A DNA stretch of 64,000 nt. It comes from Streptomyces sp. AM 4-1-1. Its GTDB lineage: Bacteria; Actinomycetota; Actinomycetes; Streptomycetales; Streptomycetaceae. Location: positions 1,674,001 through 1,738,000 of the forward strand of contig NZ_CP119145.1 of NCBI RefSeq assembly GCF_029167625.1, written 5' to 3'. The position numbers were made by a program, and so were the translations under genes. Under the pieces are notes generated by a model. It did no database searches. It had not been told where the DNA came from and was given only the letters and a program-made list of their open reading frames with translations. Positions 37,074 to 45,008 of the stretch are shown piece by piece (the stretch's first letter is position 1; each line of letters begins with the position of its first letter).

Positions 37074-38132
37074 TCACGGGTTCGGCATCCGCTCTTCAGC
37101 CGCCCTACGCGGTCGTGCCAGTACTTCCGCCGCACGCCTGTCAGCTGCATGCTTTTGCTCTATGGAGGCCCGTAGTTCCCCAGGAGTCGGCCATGGTGCG
37201 CGCCGATGGATCATGCGGTGACAGTTGGCACATATGAGGGCGAGATCATTGAGCCTGGTCCGCCTTTCGCCGGCCTCGTGCAGAGGGACCACGTGATGGC
37301 ACTCGATGTACCCGCTCCCGCGGTCGCCGTAGACCTGCTCAAAGTCGAAGCCGCAGGCTTCACAAGCGAGCTGACGGCCCTGGCGCAGCACTGCATCGAT
37401 CTTCTTCTTGCGCAACGCCTTGTTCCGCTCCCGGCTCCGGTGGTGGCGCAGCAGCAGCCTGCCCTCGGGTGCGCCGTAGTCGTCTTCCTCCTCGGCCTCC
37501 GGGAGCAGGTCCAGGAAATCGCCTGAGACAAGGCCATGTCGGATGCGCCGGGCCACCTCCGCCATCTCAGCCGGCCGGACAAGGAAGTCGTTCATGACTT
37601 CGACATCAAGCGCGTTGCCGTTGGTGGGCTTCCCCCGGTAGTCCGGGTGTCGGGACGTGATGTCAACCGTTTTGCGAGCTACGCCGTTGGGATTCCGGAA
37701 CAGCTCGTTCCGTAGCTCTTCCGGATGGATCGGCATGGTCTGTAGCAAGGTGGACAGCTCGATCACACGTGGATCGTCGAACTCCAGCCGCTTCCAACCG
37801 TTAGTCATGGCCAGGTCACAGGCGAGAATGATCTCGTCACGAGTCCAGTCGGGGCTCCGGGACGAGCGGATTACGAACCCGAGTCGGGCAAGCCACCTGG
37901 CAGCGTGCGACCTTCCCCCGCTCAATTCGTCCGGCCTCAACACTCGGCCTTGATCAAACTGGTGGGCCACGCCAGCGATGGCCTTGGAATCGTATGTCCG
38001 TTCCTCATGTACGAGGAAGTACCCGGTTGCTGGCTTGTATCCGTACTTGGACAAGAACCCTTCGCGGCCCAACTCATCGTACTCAGCTACGGCCTTGAGG
38101 ACGCCATCCCTGGTGATCGCACCTTTGCGCAT
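37074..38132 (-). CDS. HNH endonuclease resembling ScoMcrA-type (type IV) restriction enzymes
   Basis: I start at ATG 38132 (352 residues); GTG 38192 is an alternative. The N-terminal domain (ITRDGVLKAVAEYDELGREG, ATGYFLVHEERTYDSKAIAG) looks like the head domain of S. coelicolor ScoMcrA, an enzyme restricting methylated or phosphorothioated DNA. The C-terminal HNH has zinc cysteines in CEACGF and CANCH with the catalytic YIECHHVVPLHEAG between. The region is less GC-rich than its neighbours and lies among pseudogenes, pointing to horizontal transfer. It is intact and may be an active defence gene. An SRA or SBD reader domain is not evident. Confidence 0.7.
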   Translation of the reverse strand: MRKGAITRDGVLKAVAEYDELGREGFLSKYGYKPATGYFLVHEERTYDSKAIAGVAHQFDQGRVLRPDELSGGRSHAARWLARLGFVIRSSRSPDWTRDEIILACDLAMTNGWKRLEFDDPRVIELSTLLQTMPIHPEELRNELFRNPNGVARKTVDITSRHPDYRGKPTNGNALDVEVMNDFLVRPAEMAEVARRIRHGLVSGDFLDLLPEAEEEDDYGAPEGRLLLRHHRSRERNKALRKKKIDAVLRQGRQLACEACGFDFEQVYGDRGSGYIECHHVVPLHEAGERRTRLNDLALICANCHRMIHRRAPWPTPGELRASIEQKHAADRRAAEVLARPRRAAEERMPNP

Positions 38133-38384
38133 GGCGGAAGCGTACGTGCGGCCACCGACAGGCTGAGCGGCGTTGTGCGTCAAGACAAGCACCCGGCCTA
38201 ATCGTCGGGGGCCTCGTCGCCCTCGGCTGACAGACCTTGACTCTGTGGCCTCGCCCTCATCAAGTCGATTGGGTAACGTCGGTGACGTTGGTCAAGCCAT
38301 CGTGAGCCTTGGCTGTTCGTCCGCCAGGCTCGGCTCGGATCGCTGCCGTCCGTCCCCGTCGGTATCAGGTGCTGGGGCGCTCTG

Positions 38385-38866
38385 CGTTGGCGCGCGCGGC
38401 TCGATGTCCAACCCGCCGACGCCCTCGGCAACGACGAAGACCTCGCCGAACAAGCCGTGGCGTGCTACGTCGCCAAGTACGCCGCCAGAGCCGCACCGGC
38501 GACCACCGTATCGGCAACAGGGAAGCCCTGATCCTCCTCGGCATCCGACCACCCCGTCGGCTGATCGAGTCACGCCTCGACCTCCACCACGCCCACCCGG
38601 ACCGCGAACTCCGCGACCGGGCCAGCATGCTCGCATTCCAACGCCACCTCTCCACCAAATCGCGCCGCTACTCCACCGCCCTCGGCGCACTCCGCCACGT
38701 CCGCACCACCCAACAACGCACCGTCCTCGACCTCCCCGGCCCCGACGACCACCCGAAGTCACCACGCTCACCCTCATCCACTGGGCTTACGCCGGACACG
38801 GCCGCACCCCCCTCGAATCCTGGCTCACGTCCAACATCCACCGCGACATCCAACCCTGTTCGCGGT
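38385..38866 (+). pseudogene. RepSA-type replication initiator, frameshifted remnant
   Basis: Pieces of the pSAM2/SLP1 replication initiator can be read in shifting frames: LAEQAVACYVAKYAARAA near 38440, then HRIGNREALILLGIRPPRRL, LRDRASMLAFQRHLSTKSRR and YSTALGALRHV (38510-38700), then VTTLTLIHWAYAGHGRTPLE and SNIHRDIQ (38760-38855). At least two frameshifts separate them and the N-terminal half is absent. This marks the island as an actinomycete integrative-conjugative element remnant. Confidence 0.75.
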
Positions 38867-38928
38867 GAGAGGTACGAGGACGACTCCAAGGTATGCCGCA
38901 GAAAGCAAACACTTCCCCCGCCCACTCT

Positions 38929-39306
38929 CTGCGTCGCTCCACTCCGCTGGGAACAGCTGCGGCAGGCTGCCACACCTGAAGCCGCCGGTGAGCAGTGGGA
39001 GGACACCGGCTACGTCTTCACCATCCTCACCGGCCGGCCGATCGGACCCCGCAACCTGTACCGCTCGTTCACCCGGGTCGCGGACCGCCGGGCTCCGCGT
39101 CATCCGGCTGCACGATGCCCCGTCACGGCTGCGCAACCCTGCTGACCGCCGCCGGCGTCCCGCTCCGTGTCGTGATGGAGATCCTCGGGCACAGCCAGAT
39201 CGCGGTCACGACGAACATCTGCACCCACGTCGTCCAGGACACGCAGCGCGAGGCCGTGAGTCACCTCGACCGGATGCTGAAGCGGCAGCGTCCCGACCGT
39301 GGGTGA
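38929..39306 (+). pseudogene. Tyrosine recombinase (integrase) C-terminal remnant
   Basis: Residues APLRWEQLRQAA, DTGYVFTILTGRPIGPRNLY and RSFTRVAD are followed by a frameshift at about 39117, where GCCCCG carries one extra base. In the next frame come HGCATLLTAAGVPLRVVMEI, LGHSQIAVTTNICTHVVQD and a normal stop at 39306. The H-x-x-R box is split by the frameshift, and the nucleophile position after LGH reads TNICTHV where intact integrases usually have a Tyr, so it is dead twice over. It ends 69 bp before tRNA-Val, the usual attachment geometry. Confidence 0.8.
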
Positions 39307-39338
39307 CCGCGCCCGTTGATGTCGGAAGTGGATGTCAA

Positions 39339-39368
39339 AGACCCCCAACCATGATCGGTTGGGGGTCT
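39339..39368 (-). terminator. tRNA-Val terminator
   Basis: AGACCCCCAACC (39339-39350) and GGTTGGGGGTCT (39357-39368) form a 12-bp stem with a 6-base loop, followed on the minus strand by TTT. It lies just downstream of the tRNA. Confidence 0.85.
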
Positions 39369-39374
39369 TCGTGC

Positions 39375-39449
39375 TGGTGGGCGCGGACGGTTTCGAACCG
39401 CCGACATCTGCTTTGTAAGAGCAGCGCTCTACCCCTGAGCTACGCACCC
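39375..39449 (-). tRNA. tRNA-Val (anticodon TAC)
   Basis: Read on the minus strand the gene starts GGGTGCGTAGCTCAGGGGTA and ends CGCGCCCACCA, with CCA encoded. The 7-bp acceptor stem pairs (one G-T), the D-loop has AGCTCAGGGGTAGAGC, the anticodon stem-loop is CTGCT-CTTACAA-AGCAG with anticodon TAC, and the T-loop is GGTTCGAAACC. It is the probable integration site of the decayed element upstream. Confidence 0.96.
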
Positions 39450-39535
39450 GTGGACGAGGCAACAGGTTACATGGCTTCCGCCCTCCGCCCATAAACAGGT
39501 CTCCGGCCGCCCCAGGCGGGGTCCGTGCGGGGCGC

Positions 39536-39595
39536 GCGCCGAGAAGGCGGGGGCCGGGCGGGGACGCGCCGAGAAGGCGGGGGCCGGGCGGGGGG
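39536..39595. repeat. 30-bp direct repeat, two copies, in a 300-bp gap
   Basis: GCGCCGAGAAGGCGGGGGCC plus flanking bases is duplicated at 39536-39565 and 39566-39595. The gap between the tRNA and the DUF4097 gene otherwise shows only a probable promoter near TATCTG at 39767. Confidence 0.75.
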
Positions 39596-39776
39596 GCGCG
39601 AGGGAGTCCCGGCGAGGCGTGCGGGCCGGGTGCGCCTGGGAGCCGTGACGGGATGCGCGGAACGCGTACGGGGGATATCCCCACCCCCAAGACGGTAGGC
39701 GTCCGCATCGTCCGGGTCCCCCGGAGTACGTACCGTGATTCCCGTACCGGCTGGACTATCTGGGGGACCGATCACC

Positions 39777-40541
39777 GTGGCACTGCGCACCCGCACTCTC
39801 GTCGTCTCCGGCGGGGCCGTCCTCGCCGCCCTCGTCCTGAGTGGCTGTGGCACTACGGACGTCGAGGACGCGCCGATCGAGCACAAGTCGTTCGCGTTCG
39901 ACGGCAAGCACCTGACGATCGACTCCGGCAACGCGGAGGTGGAGCTCGTCCCCGCCGACGTGACGAAGATCGAGGTGAGCCGTCAGGTGGACGGCTGGGT
40001 GGCGGTCGGCAACGGGCCGGAAGGGGTCTGGAAGCTCCGGGACGACACGCTCACGCTTCAGGTGAAGTGCAGTGGAATCGTCAGTGACTGCGAGGCCCTG
40101 TACCGGGTCAAGGTGCCGCGCGCCCTGGCGGTGGACGTGAAGGCCGACAACGGCAAGGTCACCGCCACCGGCTTCACCACCGCCCTCGACCTGCGCTCCG
40201 ACAACGGCACCGTTCGGGTCGTGGACTCCTCCGGCCCGCTGTCGTTGACCAGCGACAACGGGAACATCGTCGCCGAAGGCATCTCGGCCGGGTCGGTGTC
40301 GACGAAGTCCGACAACGGTTCGTCACGGCTCACGTTCACCGGCGTGCCCGACCGGGTGGAGGCCGTCAGCGACAACGGTTCGATCACCATCACCCTGCCG
40401 TCCGGCAAGGAGAGGTACGCCGTCTCGACCCGGGCCAGGAACGGAAACGTTTCGGTCGAGGTGCCGCGCAGCGACCAAAGCGCGCACACCGTGGACGTCC
40501 GGAGCGACAACGGACAGATCAAGGTGCGAAGCGCGAACTAA
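39777..40541 (+). CDS. DUF4097 beta-strand repeat lipoprotein
   Basis: GTG 39777 follows GGGGGA; 254 residues. The lipobox is LVLSGC at about residue 24. The mature part is a right-handed beta-helix-like array in which the turn (S/A)DNG recurs at about 20-residue spacing: KADNGKV, RSDNGTV, TSDNGNI, KSDNGSS, VSDNGSI, ARNGNV, RSDNGQI. This is the DUF4097 (adhesin-like) pattern. A pair of Cys (KCSGIVSDC) may form a disulfide. The function is unknown, probably a surface structural or binding protein. A hairpin with ACCTGGT/ACCAGGT arms follows at 40564-40587. Confidence 0.82.
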   Translation: MALRTRTLVVSGGAVLAALVLSGCGTTDVEDAPIEHKSFAFDGKHLTIDSGNAEVELVPADVTKIEVSRQVDGWVAVGNGPEGVWKLRDDTLTLQVKCSGIVSDCEALYRVKVPRALAVDVKADNGKVTATGFTTALDLRSDNGTVRVVDSSGPLSLTSDNGNIVAEGISAGSVSTKSDNGSSRLTFTGVPDRVEAVSDNGSITITLPSGKERYAVSTRARNGNVSVEVPRSDQSAHTVDVRSDNGQIKVRSAN

Positions 40542-40612
40542 CCGGCCCGTGTGTTCGTCCTTACCTGGTGGGACAATGAACCAGGTGGGGCGAGAGAGCA
40601 CGGGAGAGGGAT

Positions 40613-41980
40613 GTGACGGCGACACACGCGCGGCCGCGGGCAGGAGCGGGTGGCAGTGCCGCCGTCAGGGACGTCCTCACACTGGTGCTGCTGCCGGTGC
40701 CGCTGATCGCCGCCGCGCTGCCGGCCGCCTTCGCGGGCGGCGGCACACGCCGCTGGTTCGGCGGGCGCGGCGAGAACCAGCGCGCCGACGCGCAGGCCGC
40801 CAAGGACGCGGCGGCGGCCGCCTTCTACGAGCTGGACACCGCTCAGCGTGATCTGCGGATCTCCATCGAGACCATCACCGCGGTGGACAGCTCTCCGGCC
40901 GCCCTCAAGGCGGTGGACGACTTCGCCGCGCTGGGGCGGCGGATCGACGAGGCCAGTCATACGTACATCACCGCGGTCGACGCCCACGACCTCGACCGGG
41001 ACGATCTCGAACCCTCGGTCGCGACCCGCGCCAGGACGGAGCTGACCGCCGCCAAGGACGAGCTGGTACGGGTCAAGGGCGAGCTGGACCGTTTCGCCCA
41101 GGGCCTCGGGCCGCTGCTGGGCAGTGCGGAGACCCAACTGGCCCGGCTCGCACCCGCCGTGGAGCGGGCACGGCAGGCGCTGCTCGGCGCGAGCAACGCG
41201 CTCGACGCGGTACGCGCCTCGGGGCTGCGGGCCGACGACCTCGCGGCACGGCTGGCGGCGCTCGCCCCGGAGCTGACCAAGCTCAACCAGGGCGCGGGGC
41301 GGCACGGCGTACCGGAGACGTTGCAGCGTGCCGACCGAGTGCTGCGGGACGCCGAGGCGGTGCGGACGGAGGCGGTACGGCTGCCGGAGCGCGCCGCCGA
41401 GATCGACCGGCGGCTGGTGTCCCTGCGGACCAGGGCCCAGGCGCTGACGACCCGCGCGGGCTCGGTCGAGCCGATGCTGAGCGAGCTTCGGCGCCGGTTC
41501 TCGGCGGCCTGCTGGCAGGACCTCCAGTCGGTGCCGGAGCAGGCGGCGGTCAATGTCCGGCAGGCCGAGGCGAAGCTGAAGGAGGCTTCGCAGGCGCGGG
41601 ACGAACAGCGCTGGGCCGACGCGACCTCCCGGCTGAGCACGGTCCGGGCGCTGCTCAACACGACGGACGAGGCGGTGTCCGCGGCGGGTGACCGGCTGCA
41701 CCGGCTGGACGCCGTGGCGAAGGACCCCGAGCAGGAGATCCAGCGGACCCGGTTCGCGATCCGGGACGCCCAGCGGCTCGCGATGGCCGGGCGCAACACC
41801 CCCGATCCGCGGCACGCCCGTCCGCTGGACGACGCCGTGGCGCGGCTGGACCGGGCGGTCGCCGGGCTCGACGGGCGCCATCCCGACTACTGGCACTTCC
41901 TGACCGAGACCGAGGCCGTGCGGCGGACGGCGGCGCGTGTGGTCACCGAGATCCGCGAGGAACGCGGCGCGGGCGCCTGA
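40613..41980 (+). CDS. Membrane-anchored coiled-coil protein
   Basis: GTG 40613 follows GGGAGAGGG; 455 residues. A single N-terminal hydrophobic segment (VLTLVLLPVPLIAAALPAAF) anchors a long, Ala/Arg/Glu/Leu-rich helical region, mostly coiled coil, extending to the C-terminus (LGGAETQLARL-type heptads, RADRVLRDAEAVRTEAVRL, RQAEAKLKEASQARDEQRW). I recognise no enzyme domain. It could be a TPM-like or septum-associated scaffold; the function is unknown. It is followed by a triplicated 124-bp repeat. Confidence 0.65.
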   Translation: MTATHARPRAGAGGSAAVRDVLTLVLLPVPLIAAALPAAFAGGGTRRWFGGRGENQRADAQAAKDAAAAAFYELDTAQRDLRISIETITAVDSSPAALKAVDDFAALGRRIDEASHTYITAVDAHDLDRDDLEPSVATRARTELTAAKDELVRVKGELDRFAQGLGPLLGSAETQLARLAPAVERARQALLGASNALDAVRASGLRADDLAARLAALAPELTKLNQGAGRHGVPETLQRADRVLRDAEAVRTEAVRLPERAAEIDRRLVSLRTRAQALTTRAGSVEPMLSELRRRFSAACWQDLQSVPEQAAVNVRQAEAKLKEASQARDEQRWADATSRLSTVRALLNTTDEAVSAAGDRLHRLDAVAKDPEQEIQRTRFAIRDAQRLAMAGRNTPDPRHARPLDDAVARLDRAVAGLDGRHPDYWHFLTETEAVRRTAARVVTEIREERGAGA

Positions 41981-42012
41981 TCCGGAGCCGGAGCCCGGAG
42001 CCCTCGGCGTGA

Positions 42013-42386
42013 TCGGCGTGGCAGGTCGGCACGGCAGGGCCCGGAGCGTGCGGAGTGCCTGAGCTGTTCCCCAGGCAGCGCACACCGCAGATCACCCCCC
42101 ATACACAACCGCACCGCCCGGAGCGCCCGGACGCTCTCGGCGTGGCAGATCAGCGCGGCAGGGCCCGGGGGCGTCCGGAGTGCCTGGGCTGTTCCCCAAG
42201 CACGCACACGACGCAGCTCACCCCCGTGCACACCACACCGCCCGGAGCGCCCGTACGCTCTCGGCGTGGCAGGTCGGCACGGCAGGGCCCGGGGGCGTCC
42301 GAAGTGCCTGAGCTGTTCCCCAGGCACCACGCACATCACACCCGTACCACCGCACCGCACAGCACCGCGCTGAGTGTCCGGACGTT
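42013..42386. repeat. 124-bp tandem triplication
   Basis: TCGGCGTGGCAG begins units at 42013, 42137 and 42261, an exact 124-bp period, and each unit contains GTGCCTGAGCTGTTCCCCAGG or a close variant. A degenerate fourth start occurs at about 42387. It fills most of the 588-bp gap between the coiled-coil and DUF4383 genes. Confidence 0.9.
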
Positions 42387-42568
42387 CTCGGGTGGCCCGT
42401 CGGCCGCCCCGGGCGGATGCTGTGAGGAGTACGCCGACAGGTCACCCGGCCCGTCGGCTGTCCCTCGCTGATTGCTCCGGGCCGCTCCCCCGCCCGGCCT
42501 TCCGCCCCGGCGCTCCCTCTCCTGCCGGGGTGGGCCGGGAAGCGGCGGCAGTGGCCCGAGGAGGCGGC

Positions 42569-43135
42569 ATGGCCACTCATCTGTTGCGCCCCACCGGAAA
42601 GCGCCGGGCCCCCACCAGGCTCGACGAACACCTGCCGGTCGACCACCGGCTCAGCCGCGTCTACCGCGTCGGGGCGGGGCTGACCGGCCTGGTGCTGCTC
42701 GCGTTCGGAATCCTGGGGCTGGTCGACAAGGTCGGCTTCTTCGACACGGGCGGCGACACCGTCGCGGGCCTCAACACCAACGGCACGCTCAGCGTGCTGT
42801 CCATCTGCATCGGGCTGCTGCTCTTCGCCGGAATGGTGATCGGCGGCAACCTCGCCTCGACCCTGAACATGATCCTGGGGGTCGCCTTCATCCTGAGCGG
42901 GTTCGTGAACCTCGCCCTGCTCGACACCCGCTTCAACTTCCTCGCCTTCCACCTCCAGAACGTGCTGTTCAGCTTCGTGGTCGGGGTGATGCTGATGTTC
43001 TTCGGGATGTACGGGCGGGTCAGCGGTGGGCTGCCGCACGACAACCCGTACTGGCGGGCCCGCCACCCCGAGGAGGTCGAGCGGGAGCGCCGCCGCAGGC
43101 GGCCGAAGCCACCGATGCCGGTCGCCCGCCCGTAG
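42569..43135 (+). CDS. DUF4383 domain membrane protein
   Basis: ATG 42569 follows GAGGAGG; 188 residues with four helices (LTGLVLLAFGILGLVDKVGF; LSICIGLLLFAGMVIGG; MILGVAFILSGFVNLALL; VLFSFVVGVMLMFFGMYGRV). This is the DUF4383 pattern; the function is unknown. The C-terminus is very basic (ERERRRRRPKPP). FmdB follows by 19 bp, so the two may be co-transcribed. Confidence 0.83.
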   Translation: MATHLLRPTGKRRAPTRLDEHLPVDHRLSRVYRVGAGLTGLVLLAFGILGLVDKVGFFDTGGDTVAGLNTNGTLSVLSICIGLLLFAGMVIGGNLASTLNMILGVAFILSGFVNLALLDTRFNFLAFHLQNVLFSFVVGVMLMFFGMYGRVSGGLPHDNPYWRARHPEEVERERRRRRPKPPMPVARP

Positions 43136-43154
43136 CAGCCGATAGCCTGGCGCC

Positions 43155-43376
43155 ATGCCTCGTTACGAGTACCGCTGCCGCTCCTGCGGAGACACCTTCG
43201 AACTCAGCCGTCCGATGGCGGAGTCCGCCGCTCCCGCCACCTGCCCCGCCGGGCACGCGGACACCGTGAAACTGCTCTCCACCGTGGCCGTGGGCGGTTC
43301 CGCCACGTCCGCCCCCGCACCGTCGGGCGGCGGGGGCGGCGGTGGTGGCTGCTGCGGTGGTGGCTGCTGCGGCTGA
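43155..43376 (+). CDS. FmdB-type small zinc-ribbon protein
   Basis: This is a 73-residue protein: MPRYEYRCRSCGDTFELSRP has the FmdB zinc ribbon (CRSC), paired with CPAGH. The tail after residue 54 is Gly-rich and ends in GGCCGGGCCG with two CC pairs, a variable feature of these proteins. It is the putative regulatory protein FmdB family; its function is uncertain. Confidence 0.87.
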   Translation: MPRYEYRCRSCGDTFELSRPMAESAAPATCPAGHADTVKLLSTVAVGGSATSAPAPSGGGGGGGGCCGGGCCG

Positions 43377-43420
43377 ACCCGCCGCCACGGCCCGCACCTA
43401 CGCCGGGCGGGGGACGGCCG

Positions 43421-44080
43421 TCAGCGCTTGCGGGAAAGCGTCAGGCCGTCCGAGATCGTCAGCAGGACGCTGTCCATGCGCGGGTCGGCGGCCACGTGGT
43501 CGTTGAACTCCCTGATCGCCGCCGCGCCCCCGGTCGCCGCCGGGTCGGTCACCCGGCCGTGGAAGAGGACGTTGTCCGTGACGATCAGGCCGCCCGGCCG
43601 CATCCGGGGGACCAACTCCTCCCAGTACGGGATGTAGTTGCCCTTGTCCGCGTCCAGGTAGACGAAGTCGATGTGCGGATCGGCCGGCATCGCCCGCAGG
43701 GTGTCGAGTGCCGGGGCGATCCGCAGCTCGATCCGGTCCCCGACCCCCGCCTTCTCCCAGGCCCGCCGACCGTGATCGGTCCACTCCTCGGAGACGTCAC
43801 AGGCGATCAGCCGTCCGTCGGGCGGCAGTGCCTGGGCCATCGCGAGGGCGGAGAAGCCCGTGAACGTCCCGACCTCCACGATGTGCCGCGCTCCCGTCAG
43901 TCGTACCAGGAAGGCGAGCAACGGCCCCTGTTCCTCGGCCGACTGCATCCCGGCGTGATCCGGGAACCACGCGTACGTCGTCTCCACGAGTTCCCGCTGC
44001 ACCGCGTCGAGCGGCGGGTTGTGCGCCAGCGCGTACGCGTACAACTCGTCCGTGATCTTGGTTTCGTTCCCTCTGGTCAC
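43421..44080 (-). CDS. O-methyltransferase (CCoAOMT / Methyltransf_3 family)
   Basis: GTG 44080 follows GGAGGGAG; 219 residues. The family pattern is complete: VEVGTFTGFSALAMAQALPP (SAM motif), LIACDVSEEWTDHGRRAWEK, HIDFVYLDADKGNYIPYWEE (metal-binding Asp) and GGLIVTDNVLFHGRVTDP (metal Asp-Asn). These cation-dependent enzymes methylate catechols and related hydroxyls. The physiological substrate is unknown. It is divergent from no close neighbour and monocistronic. Confidence 0.9.
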   Translation of the reverse strand: MTRGNETKITDELYAYALAHNPPLDAVQRELVETTYAWFPDHAGMQSAEEQGPLLAFLVRLTGARHIVEVGTFTGFSALAMAQALPPDGRLIACDVSEEWTDHGRRAWEKAGVGDRIELRIAPALDTLRAMPADPHIDFVYLDADKGNYIPYWEELVPRMRPGGLIVTDNVLFHGRVTDPAATGGAAAIREFNDHVAADPRMDSVLLTISDGLTLSRKR

Positions 44081-44189
44081 CGCGTACCACTCCCTCCGGG
44101 GCACGACCGCCCCGCCCTGTGTCCACCCGTTACGTCCCGGCGTCCCGGCGTCCCCAGTGCTACCACGTGGCGCCCGACGGCTCACCGCA

Positions 44190-45008
44190 CTACGACGGAG
44201 TGGCCACCCGGACGAGACGTCGCAGGATCTCCTCCCCCGCCGCGACGCCCTGTTCGGTCAGTACGTCGACGTGCGGGGCGGTCCAGCCGCCGTCCGCCAG
44301 TTCGCCGTGGCCGGGGCGCCAGGCGCGGTCGGCGGCGAGCAGCAGATCGGCATCGAGCAACGAGTCGCCCGCCGCGAGGGTGAGGGTGGCGCCGGTGCGG
44401 CGGGCGACCTCGCGCATCGCGGCGCTCTTGGTGAGCGGCTTGGGGACCGCGTAGATCTTCCGGCCCTGGAGGGACACGGTCCAGCCGCGCGGATCGGCCC
44501 AGACGGACAGTTCCTTGACCCAGTTCTCGGGCAGCAGCGAGCGTTCGACGACGAGGTAGGCGAACAGGTCCTCGGCGATCCGCTCCTTGAGCAGCCAGGC
44601 GGGGTCGGCCGAGGCGGTGAGGTGGTTCCTGATCTCGGTGAGCGGGGCGCATTCGTCGGCGAGCCGGGCGGCCACCCGCGCCCGCCAGCCGGGGTCGGAC
44701 TCCCCGTCGACGAGGAGGTGTCCCCCGTTGGCGCAGATCGCGTACCGGGGCGGCGGGCCGGGGAGGTGGATGCGGTGGTACTGCTCGCGGGTGCGGGTGG
44801 TGGTCGGGACGAAGACCGTGGTGCGGGCGAGGGTGTCGAGCAGTCCGGCGGCCGTCTCGGTCAGGTACGACAGCGGCCGGTGTTCGTACACCTCGACGCA
44901 GAGCAGCCGGGGGGCGTCGGCGTCCGGCATCCGGAGCCCGAGGGCGGGTGCCGAGTAGATGAGGGTGCGGTCGAGGTCACTGGCGACCAGCGTGGTGGGT
45001 GCGGTCAC
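44190..45008 (-). CDS. HAD family phosphatase of the Ter-associated module
   Basis: The GTG at 45008 overlaps the stop of the PRTase fusion gene (GTGA). The 272-residue protein has HAD motif I in LVASDLDRTLIYS and motif IV in LAAGDSLLDADLLLAAD, with a large C2-type cap between (AICANGGHLLVDGESDPGW). In published analyses of tellurium-resistance gene neighbourhoods a HAD phosphatase accompanies PRTase, TRSP and PELOTA domains and a CitE-like lyase in making a nucleoside-like metabolite. Its coupling to the PRTase gene matches that arrangement. The substrate is unknown. Confidence 0.82.
   Translation of the reverse strand: MTAPTTLVASDLDRTLIYSAPALGLRMPDADAPRLLCVEVYEHRPLSYLTETAAGLLDTLARTTVFVPTTTRTREQYHRIHLPGPPPRYAICANGGHLLVDGESDPGWRARVAARLADECAPLTEIRNHLTASADPAWLLKERIAEDLFAYLVVERSLLPENWVKELSVWADPRGWTVSLQGRKIYAVPKPLTKSAAMREVARRTGATLTLAAGDSLLDADLLLAADRAWRPGHGELADGGWTAPHVDVLTEQGVAAGEEILRRLVRVATPS

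Noticed and set aside
41887..42360. Minus-strand open frame through the 124-bp repeats
   Set aside because: It reads as repeated Arg/Ala/Leu-rich sequence with no ribosome site and exists only because of the repeat composition.
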